NCBI GenBank assembly: GCA_046082625.1
Contig: JBJTYE010000231.1
Span: 1 to 27,900, forward strand
Length of the DNA stretch: 27,900 nucleotides
DNA from: Casp-actino8 sp046082625
GTDB lineage: Bacteria; Actinomycetota; Acidimicrobiia; Acidimicrobiales; Ilumatobacteraceae
Direction of reading: 5' to 3'
Shown: one piece after another, positions 22,997 through 27,900 of the stretch
Layout: each line of letters begins with the position of its first letter
Numbering within the stretch: the first letter of the stretch is position 1
Program-made: the position numbers and the translations under genes
Notes under the pieces: model-generated
What the model was told of the DNA's origin: nothing
What the model saw: only the letters and a program-made list of their open reading frames with translations
Databases searched by the model: none

Positions 22997-24361
22997 ATGT
23001 CTGCAGGATCCTTCCTTGACCAGATCGTGAAGGCCTACGACATTCGTGGCACCGTTCCCGATCAGCTCGACGGCGATGTCGCCTATGCATTGGGGGTTGG
23101 GTTCGCGATGTTCAGCGGAGCGCCGGTGACCATCGTCGCTCGGGACATGCGACCGTCGGGTCCCGAGTTGGTGGAGGCGTTCAGCCGTGGGCTCATGGAC
23201 CACGGCTGCGACGTCATCGACATCGGTCTCGCCTCGACCGATCTGCTCTACTTCGCTGCCGGACGACTGGATGCGCCCGGAGCCATGTTCACGGCTTCCC
23301 ACAATCCGGCCCAGTACAACGGCATCAAGCTGTGCCTTTCGGGAGCGCGGCCCGTGGGAACCGACACCGGTCTGCAGCAGGTCCGGTCCGTGGCCGAGAA
23401 GGTCTTGGCCGGAAATCCGCCTCCGGCCAGCGATCGTCGTGGCCGCACGACCGAGCGCGACATGCTGTCGGCCTTCGTGGACCATGTGGTCTCCTTCGTC
23501 GATCCTTCGACGATGCGGCCCATGCGAGTGGTGGCGGATACGGCGAACGGCATGGGGGGACTCGTGGTACCCGCAGTCTTCGAGCGACTTCCGCTTCTCG
23601 AACTCGAAGTGATGTACGCCGAACTCGACGGGACGTTCCCCAACCATCCGGCCGATCCTCTGCAATCGGCCAATCAGCGGGATCTCCAGGCGCGGGTCGT
23701 GGCGGGAGGATTCGACATCGGACTGGCCTTCGACGGCGACGCCGATCGCGTCTTCGTCGTGGACGAACTCGGTCGCGGCCTTTCCGGGTCCACCACGACG
23801 GCGATCCTGGCGTCGGCCATGCTTCGCAAGCACCCTGGAGCAACGGTGCTGCACAATCTCATCTGCAGTCGTGCCGTGCCCGAAATCATCACCGAGAGCG
23901 GTGGGATTCCCGTGCGCACCAAAGTCGGACACTCCTTCATCAAGCAATCGATGGCGGAGACCGGCGCGGTGTTCGGTGGGGAGCATTCGGCGCACTACTA
24001 CTTCAAGGACAACTATCGAGCCGACAGCGGTTTGATCGCGGTCATGATGATGCTCGAGGAATTGAGTCGTTCCGGCCGACCGCTCTCGGAGATGCGGCGT
24101 CCGTTCGAGCGGTACAGTTCGAGTGGTGAGATCAACACCCAAGTGGAAGACCCGCAGGGTGTGATCGAGGCGGTGTCGCAGCGGTACAAGTCCTTCGAGC
24201 AGGATCGCCTCGACGGGCTGACGGTCGACTGCGGCACCTGGTGGTTCAATCTGCGTCCGTCCAACACCGAGCCGTTGCTCCGGCTCAACCTCGAGGCACC
24301 CGGTCGGGACGAGTGCGATGACCGGGTGACCGAAGTCCTGGCTGCCATCACATCGATATGA
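22997..24361 (+). CDS. manB: Phosphomannomutase/phosphoglucomutase
   Basis: A 454-residue enzyme of the alpha-D-phosphohexomutase superfamily that interconverts hexose-6-phosphate and hexose-1-phosphate, here most likely mannose, feeding GDP-mannose synthesis. The four family loops are intact: the phosphoserine loop TASHNP (99-104, Ser101), the metal loop DGDADR (246-251), the sugar-specificity loop GEHSAHYYF (328-336), and the phosphate-binding loop RPSNTEP (420-426). The GEHSxH loop is the form shared by dual-specificity phosphomanno/phosphoglucomutases. Length is normal. It lies 27 bases after the large membrane protein but has its own promoter candidate. In mycobacteria the corresponding gene also sits near DUF3499 and upstream of sahH. 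Confidence 0.95.
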   Translation: MSAGSFLDQIVKAYDIRGTVPDQLDGDVAYALGVGFAMFSGAPVTIVARDMRPSGPELVEAFSRGLMDHGCDVIDIGLASTDLLYFAAGRLDAPGAMFTASHNPAQYNGIKLCLSGARPVGTDTGLQQVRSVAEKVLAGNPPPASDRRGRTTERDMLSAFVDHVVSFVDPSTMRPMRVVADTANGMGGLVVPAVFERLPLLELEVMYAELDGTFPNHPADPLQSANQRDLQARVVAGGFDIGLAFDGDADRVFVVDELGRGLSGSTTTAILASAMLRKHPGATVLHNLICSRAVPEIITESGGIPVRTKVGHSFIKQSMAETGAVFGGEHSAHYYFKDNYRADSGLIAVMMMLEELSRSGRPLSEMRRPFERYSSSGEINTQVEDPQGVIEAVSQRYKSFEQDRLDGLTVDCGTWWFNLRPSNTEPLLRLNLEAPGRDECDDRVTEVLAAITSI

Positions 24362-24384
24362 GGTCCGTCCACCCCCATCTCCTC

Positions 24385-24390
24385 AGGAGG
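24385..24390 (+). promoter_or_regulatory. Strong ribosome binding site of the Trm112-like gene
   Basis: AGGAGG, a full consensus, 5 bases before the ATG at 24396. It is the best ribosome site in the window. Confidence 0.8.
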
Positions 24391-24395
24391 TTCCC

Positions 24396-24629
24396 ATGAC
24401 TCTCGACCCACACCTGATGCAGGTGCTCGCTTGTCCGATCGACAAGGGCGAGCTGCATCTTCTCGAAGACGAGAACTCCCTCTACAACCCCCGACTTCGC
24501 CGCCGGTACGCCATTCGCGACGGCATCGCCATCATGTTGGTGGACGAGTCCGAAGAAGTGTCCGCCTCGGAGCACGAGCGCATCATGGCCCGCATCGCCA
24601 AGGGTGAGAGTCGCGTCACGGGATCCTGA
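24396..24629 (+). CDS. Trm112/YcaR-like small protein
   Basis: A 77-residue member of the Trm112/UPF0434 family. The typical start LMQVLACPIDKGEL and the later RRRYAIRDGIAIMLVDE match the family, whose eukaryotic relatives activate methyltransferases. The zinc knuckle is degenerate: the CPxC motif reads CPID, leaving Cys13 as the only cysteine, and YNPRLRRR stands where the second CxxC should be. It should fold without zinc. Similar cysteine-poor versions exist in actinobacteria, as I recall. The gene lies 34 bases behind phosphomannomutase and has a consensus ribosome site. The C-terminal helix is charged (SASEHERIMARIAKG). Function unknown. Confidence 0.85.
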   Translation: MTLDPHLMQVLACPIDKGELHLLEDENSLYNPRLRRRYAIRDGIAIMLVDESEEVSASEHERIMARIAKGESRVTGS

Positions 24630-24719
24630 TCGACGCGATCGACGAGGCAGCAACGGGGGGTCGATTACACTGGCGTATCGAGCCGTTCGAGGTCGATCGA
24701 TCGCTTCCGAGGAGAATCC
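24630..24719 (+). promoter_or_regulatory. Promoter and leader region of ahcY
   Basis: TACACT at 24666-24671 is a good -10, giving a leader of roughly 40 bases. GAGGAG at 24709-24714, 5 bases before the ATG, is the ribosome site. I looked for an S-adenosylhomocysteine riboswitch and saw none. Confidence 0.5.
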
Positions 24720-26174
24720 ATGTCGTCGTCATCCGTCACCGCCCGCCAAGACTTTCGGGTCGCCGATCTCTCGATGGCGCCGTTCGGCCGCAAGGAGATC
24801 CACCTCGCCGAGCACGAGATGCCGGGATTACGAGCGTTGCGCAAGGAGTACGGTGCTACGAAGCCGCTGCGCGGAGCGCGTATCTCGGGCTCGTTGCACA
24901 TGACGATCCAAACCGCGGTCCTGATCGAGACGCTGGTGGAATTGGGTGCCGAGGTTCGGTGGGCCTCTTGCAACATCTTCTCGACCCAAGACCATGCGGC
25001 GGCCGCGGTGGTGGTGGGACCTCGCGGAACACCCGAGAATCCGGCCGGTGTCCCGGTCTTCGCCTGGAAAGGGGAGACCCTCGAGGAGTACTGGTGGTGC
25101 ACCGAGCAGATGATGACCTGGCCCGATGGAGACGGGCCGAACATGATCCTGGACGACGGTGGCGACGCCACGTTGTTGCTCCACAAGGGCGTCGAATACG
25201 AGAAGAACGGCGAGGTACCGGATCCGACCACGGCCTCGAACGCCGAACTCGCCATCGTGCTGGGTCTGCTGCAACGAGGTCTGAAACAGGATCCCAGCAA
25301 ATGGACGCGGATGGCCGCCGGAGTGAAAGGCGTGACCGAGGAGACCACGACCGGGGTGATGCGCCTCTACAAGATGGCCGAGCGCGGTGAGCTCCTCTTT
25401 CCGGCCATCAATGTGAACGATTCGGTCACCAAGTCGAAGTTCGACAATCTTTACGGTTGCCGGCATTCGTTGGTCGATGCCATCTGCCGAGCCACCGACG
25501 TGATGATCGCCGGCAAGGTTGCGCTCGTCGCCGGGTACGGCGATGTGGGTAAGGGCTGCGCGCAGAGCCTGCGCGGCCAAGGTGCGCGGGTCATCGTGGC
25601 CGAGGTCGATCCGATCAATGCGCTCCAAGCGGCCATGGAGGGCTACGAGGTCACCACGATCGAGGATGTGGTCGGCGAAGTGGACATCTTCGTATCGGCG
25701 ACCGGAAACGATCACATCATCACTGTCGAGCACATGGCCGAGATGAAGCACAATGCCATCGTGTGCAACATCGGCCACTTCGATTCCGAGATCGACATGG
25801 CGGGTTTGGCGCGCAGCGGAGCGACCCGGGATCAATTGAAACCGGGTACCGATCTGTGGACCTTCTCCGACGGCCACGCCATCATCGTGTTGGCCGAGGG
25901 GCGCCTGGTGAATCTTGGTTGCGCAACCGGGCATCCGAGCTTCGTGATGAGCTGTTCGTTCTCCAACCAGGTGATCGCCCAGATCGAGTTGTTCAACAAT
26001 CTCGACAAGTATCCGCTCGGTGTCTACGTACTTCCCAGGCACCTGGACGAAAAGGTCGCCGCGCTGCACCTCGAAGCGCTCGGCGTGAAACTGACCAAGC
26101 TCACCGATGAGCAGGCCGAGTACCTCGGGGTGGATCCGTCCGGACCCTTCAAGCCGGAGCGCTATCGATACTGA
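24720..26174 (+). CDS. ahcY: Adenosylhomocysteinase (SAH hydrolase)
   Basis: A 484-residue NAD-dependent enzyme that splits S-adenosylhomocysteine into adenosine and homocysteine, removing the by-product of methylation. SGSLHMTIQTAVLIETL (57-73) opens the substrate domain and CNIFSTQDHAAAA (84-96) follows. NDSVTKSKFDN (233-243) holds the substrate-binding Lys and Asp. GYGDVGKG (272-279) is the NAD loop, and the C-terminus KPERYRY reaches into the neighbouring subunit's NAD site. The insertion with KNGEVPDP near 162-169 marks the longer bacterial type, so the length is normal. No methionine-cycle gene is adjacent. The stop overlaps the start of the YczE-like gene by one base. Confidence 0.97.
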   Translation: MSSSSVTARQDFRVADLSMAPFGRKEIHLAEHEMPGLRALRKEYGATKPLRGARISGSLHMTIQTAVLIETLVELGAEVRWASCNIFSTQDHAAAAVVVGPRGTPENPAGVPVFAWKGETLEEYWWCTEQMMTWPDGDGPNMILDDGGDATLLLHKGVEYEKNGEVPDPTTASNAELAIVLGLLQRGLKQDPSKWTRMAAGVKGVTEETTTGVMRLYKMAERGELLFPAINVNDSVTKSKFDNLYGCRHSLVDAICRATDVMIAGKVALVAGYGDVGKGCAQSLRGQGARVIVAEVDPINALQAAMEGYEVTTIEDVVGEVDIFVSATGNDHIITVEHMAEMKHNAIVCNIGHFDSEIDMAGLARSGATRDQLKPGTDLWTFSDGHAIIVLAEGRLVNLGCATGHPSFVMSCSFSNQVIAQIELFNNLDKYPLGVYVLPRHLDEKVAALHLEALGVKLTKLTDEQAEYLGVDPSGPFKPERYRY

Positions 26175-26806
26175 TGTCCGCTCGTCTTCTCGAGCGGCTG
26201 GTTCGCTGCGTCCTCGGCCTCGCCCTGTTCGGATTCGGCATCACCCTTTTCGTGCGGGCCGGGCTCGGGTTGGCGCCGTGGGACGTCTTCCACCTCGGTG
26301 TGGCCGAGAATCTCGATCTTTCCCTCGGAGTGGTGATCATCGTGGTCGGCTTCCTGTTGCTCCTGGCCTGGATCCCTCTCAGTCAGCGTCCGGGTGTGGG
26401 CACGGTGTTGAACGCCGTCGAGATCGGACTGGTCGTCAACCTCACCAAACCGCTCATCGGTGAAGCCGATGCTTTGGCGGTGCAGGTCGTGATGATGGCC
26501 TCTGGGCTGCTGGTGGTGGGGCTCGGTTCAGCGCTCTACATCGGAGCCGGTTTGGGGTCGGGTCCTCGGGACGGATTGATGATGGGCATCTCGGGCCGGA
26601 CCTGGGCAAACCGACGGGTGAGCATTCGTACCGCACGGACGGCGGTCGAAGCCTCCGTACTGGCGGCCGGGTTCGTTCTCGGCGGCCCGATCGGGATCGG
26701 AACGGTGGCCTTCATGGTGGGGATCGGTCCACTGGTGCAGTTTCTTCTGCCCCACTTCATCGTCCGGACCCCGGTTGTTGCGATCCCTGACGGGCGCACC
26801 GATTGA
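26174..26806 (+). CDS. YczE/YyaS/YitT-type membrane protein
   Basis: A 210-residue membrane protein with about five hydrophobic helices. LFGFGITLFVRAGLGLAPWD (18-37) and SALYIGAGLGSGPRDGLMMG show the repeated GLG.xPxD pattern of the YczE family (often annotated BCR, YitT). Members are thought to be transporters or membrane helpers without a proven substrate; B. subtilis YczE is linked to surfactin production. A single base is shared with the ahcY stop, so the two are co-transcribed. A TetR-type gene follows on the same strand 103 bases later. Confidence 0.83.
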   Translation: MSARLLERLVRCVLGLALFGFGITLFVRAGLGLAPWDVFHLGVAENLDLSLGVVIIVVGFLLLLAWIPLSQRPGVGTVLNAVEIGLVVNLTKPLIGEADALAVQVVMMASGLLVVGLGSALYIGAGLGSGPRDGLMMGISGRTWANRRVSIRTARTAVEASVLAAGFVLGGPIGIGTVAFMVGIGPLVQFLLPHFIVRTPVVAIPDGRTD

Positions 26807-26909
26807 TTTCTTGTTAACGTCGGCAACGGAGGCGGCTGAGTCCGGCCGGCGATGACGGAGGGCGAAAGGTTCCCGATGGGGCACTTTCGTTCGAGGGGGC
26901 GGGATCTTT
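26807..26909 (+). promoter_or_regulatory. Promoter region of the TetR-type gene
   Basis: The gap holds TAACGT (26815-26820) as a -10 candidate, the palindrome CCGGCCGG (26842-26849), a large dyad described separately, and a purine-rich ribosome site GGGGGCGGGA about 7 bases before the GTG at 26910. Confidence 0.4.
26863..26889. promoter_or_regulatory. 27-base dyad, candidate TetR operator
   Basis: Outer arms CGAAAG (26863-26868) and CTTTCG (26884-26889) and inner arms CCC (26872-26874) and GGG (26878-26880) share one centre at 26876. The arms lie two helical turns apart, as expected for a dimeric TetR-type repressor, and the dyad ends 20 bases before the regulator's start. Confidence 0.45.
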
Positions 26910-27554
26910 GTGGGTGAGGCAACGTCGGAACGGTGGAAGGTGGCCAAGAAGCCGCCCCATCCGACGCGACAGACCTTGATCGCAGCGGCGCGGGAGTGTC
27001 TCGATCGACTTCCCTGGGATCAGGTGACGGTCGATTTGGTGCTCGACCTTTGCGGTGTCTCCCGCAGTTCCCTGTACCACCACTTCGAGGATTTCCAGGA
27101 TCTCCTGGAACAGGCCACCGCCGAGGCCATCTCCGAAGGGACGCGCTTGGCGATCGCCACGTTCGCGACGTTCATCGATTCCTCGGATTCGCCCGAGGAT
27201 TTCCGCCGTCGCGTCTTCGACTTCGGTCGCACGGTTCAGTCCCGGGTGCGGGCGCCGTATCGCATGCGACGGCTCTCGGCGCTGGCCGCCACCGACCGCA
27301 ACGAGCGCTATCGGCTGACGGTCGCTCGTGATCAACAGTTCCTGGACGAGGCCTATCAGGAGCTGATCGAAGCGGCCCAAGCCAAGGGTTGGATCGCTCC
27401 CGATGTCGACGCTCGAGCCACAAGCTTGTTCATTCAGGCCTACACCTTGGGACGAGTCCTCGACGACATCTCGAACGAGCCCATCGATGACGGCCGGTGG
27501 AACGATCTCATCGAGACCCTGCTCGACCGTTACCTCTTCCGACACCTCGGCTGA
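26910..27554 (+). CDS. TetR-family transcriptional regulator
   Basis: A 214-residue regulator. The N-terminal DNA-binding domain includes TRQTLIAAARECLDRLPWDQ (19-38) and the helix-turn-helix VTVDLVLDLCGVSRSSLYHHF (39-59), which closely follows the TetR pattern ending in YxHF. The C-terminal ligand domain (about 70-214) is all-helical with no recognisable effector signature. It starts at GTG 26910 behind a purine-rich ribosome site. Autorepression through the dyad at 26863-26889 is likely; whether it also controls the YczE-like gene or ahcY upstream, or the ComF-like gene downstream, cannot be told. Confidence 0.92.
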   Translation: MGEATSERWKVAKKPPHPTRQTLIAAARECLDRLPWDQVTVDLVLDLCGVSRSSLYHHFEDFQDLLEQATAEAISEGTRLAIATFATFIDSSDSPEDFRRRVFDFGRTVQSRVRAPYRMRRLSALAATDRNERYRLTVARDQQFLDEAYQELIEAAQAKGWIAPDVDARATSLFIQAYTLGRVLDDISNEPIDDGRWNDLIETLLDRYLFRHLG

Positions 27555-27587
27555 ATTCCGCTCCGCCGAAATCTGCCACACCCCGGT

Positions 27588-27600
27588 GGTCCACTGGACC
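27588..27600. repeat. Short inverted repeat before the ComF-like start
   Basis: GGTCC-ACT-GGACC lies one base before the ATG at 27602. It could be a small operator or a hairpin affecting translation; arms of 5 bases may also be chance. Confidence 0.25.
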
Positions 27601-27601
27601 C

Positions 27602-27900
27602 ATGACGACGTCCCGCTTCACCGTGGTCGCCTGTCACCGTTGTGCCGCTCTGTACCGGCCCGGTGACATGCCTCGACCGGCACGTTCCCATGTCTCGGCC
27701 TTGACCAACGGGCGACGGCTGTGTCCGACGTGCCGGGGACTTTCGGGTGATCCAGTGGTGACACCCGGGTTCACCGGCCCACGTCGGTGGAGGGCGGCCG
27801 GGTCGTTCGACGGCGAGACCCAGCGATTGATCACCGGTCTCAAGTACCGCAACGACACCCGAGCCGTGGCTCAATTGGCGGATCGGATGGTCGGGGTCAT
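27602..27900 (+). CDS. ComF-family phosphoribosyltransferase-like protein (partial, cut by the right edge)
   Basis: About 99 codons are visible from the ATG at 27602; the frame remains open to the window end. The N-terminus has two CxxC pairs, CHRC (residues 11-14) and CPTC (47-50), forming the zinc ribbon typical of ComF/GntX proteins. AAGSFDGETQRLITGLKYR, residues 77-95, matches the ComF block that leads into the phosphoribosyltransferase domain, which lies beyond the edge. ComF acts with ComEC/ComFA in DNA uptake in competent bacteria, but the family is widespread and its role here is unknown. It starts 47 bases after the TetR gene on the same strand. Confidence 0.8.
   Translation, partial: MTTSRFTVVACHRCAALYRPGDMPRPARSHVSALTNGRRLCPTCRGLSGDPVVTPGFTGPRRWRAAGSFDGETQRLITGLKYRNDTRAVAQLADRMVGV

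Noticed and set aside
22511..24142. Minus-strand frame opposite phosphomannomutase
   Set aside because: Shadow composition; all four phosphohexomutase loops are on the plus strand.
24630..24719. S-adenosylhomocysteine riboswitch before ahcY
   Set aside because: The region is short and shows none of the conserved SAH-riboswitch core; it has an ordinary -10 box and ribosome site.
1..27900. Mobile elements, CRISPR arrays and rRNA
   Set aside because: No transposase, integrase, terminal repeats, regularly spaced repeats or rRNA-like stretches were seen by reading both strands.

Overview
The window is high-GC, gene-dense DNA with no intergenic stretch over 300 bases. Its gene content points to an actinobacterium, probably of the Acidimicrobiia. 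The evidence is a DUF3499 gene, a DUF5719 gene, coenzyme F420 genes (fbiA and cofE), the short actinobacterial type of Trm112-like protein, many GTG starts, and TANNNT -10 boxes that often sit only 6-9 bases before a start codon (leaderless genes). The class-level placement is an inference from gene content.

Layout. 1-436 (-): FMN reductase, cut by the left edge. 524-3980 (+): three overlapping GT4-type glycosyltransferases. 4020-6825 (+): a His-rich membrane-anchored protein, a GDP-mannose-pyrophosphorylase-like nucleotidyltransferase and an SDR-fold protein that has lost its catalytic residues, all overlapping. 6840-9664 (-): an operon read GT4, fbiA, cofE. 9772-10767 (+): gmd. 10770-12134 (-): a Wzx-like flippase. 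12272-17362 (+): a 1065-residue membrane GT2, a secreted four-repeat DUF5719 protein and a membrane-anchored thioredoxin. 17363-19369 (-): ftsH. 19465-22969 (+): DUF3499, a CPBP-type membrane protease and a large membrane protein of the PTPS-related/GT-C type. 22997-24361 (+): phosphomannomutase. 24396-24629 (+): Trm112-like. 24720-26806 (+): ahcY and a YczE-like membrane protein. 26910-27554 (+): TetR-type regulator. 27602-27900 (+): ComF-type phosphoribosyltransferase, cut by the right edge.

How it fits together. Phosphomannomutase, the mannose-1-phosphate nucleotidyltransferase and Gmd would make GDP-mannose and GDP-4-keto-6-deoxymannose. At least four cytoplasmic glycosyltransferases, one flippase and two large membrane glycosyltransferase-like proteins would use such sugars to build and export an envelope glycan. 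The F420 genes, DUF3499, phosphomannomutase and SAH hydrolase recall the Mycobacterium tuberculosis Rv3248c-Rv3265c neighbourhood, so this looks like a conserved actinobacterial core with a lineage-specific glycan set inserted. No insertion sequence, phage gene, CRISPR array, rRNA or convincing tRNA is visible.

The most interesting points are the SDR without its Ser-Tyr-Lys triad, the His-rich envelope protein, the clean four-fold repeat in the DUF5719 protein, the recurrent leaderless promoter arrangement, a 27-bp dyad in front of the TetR gene, and a glycosyltransferase leading the F420 operon.
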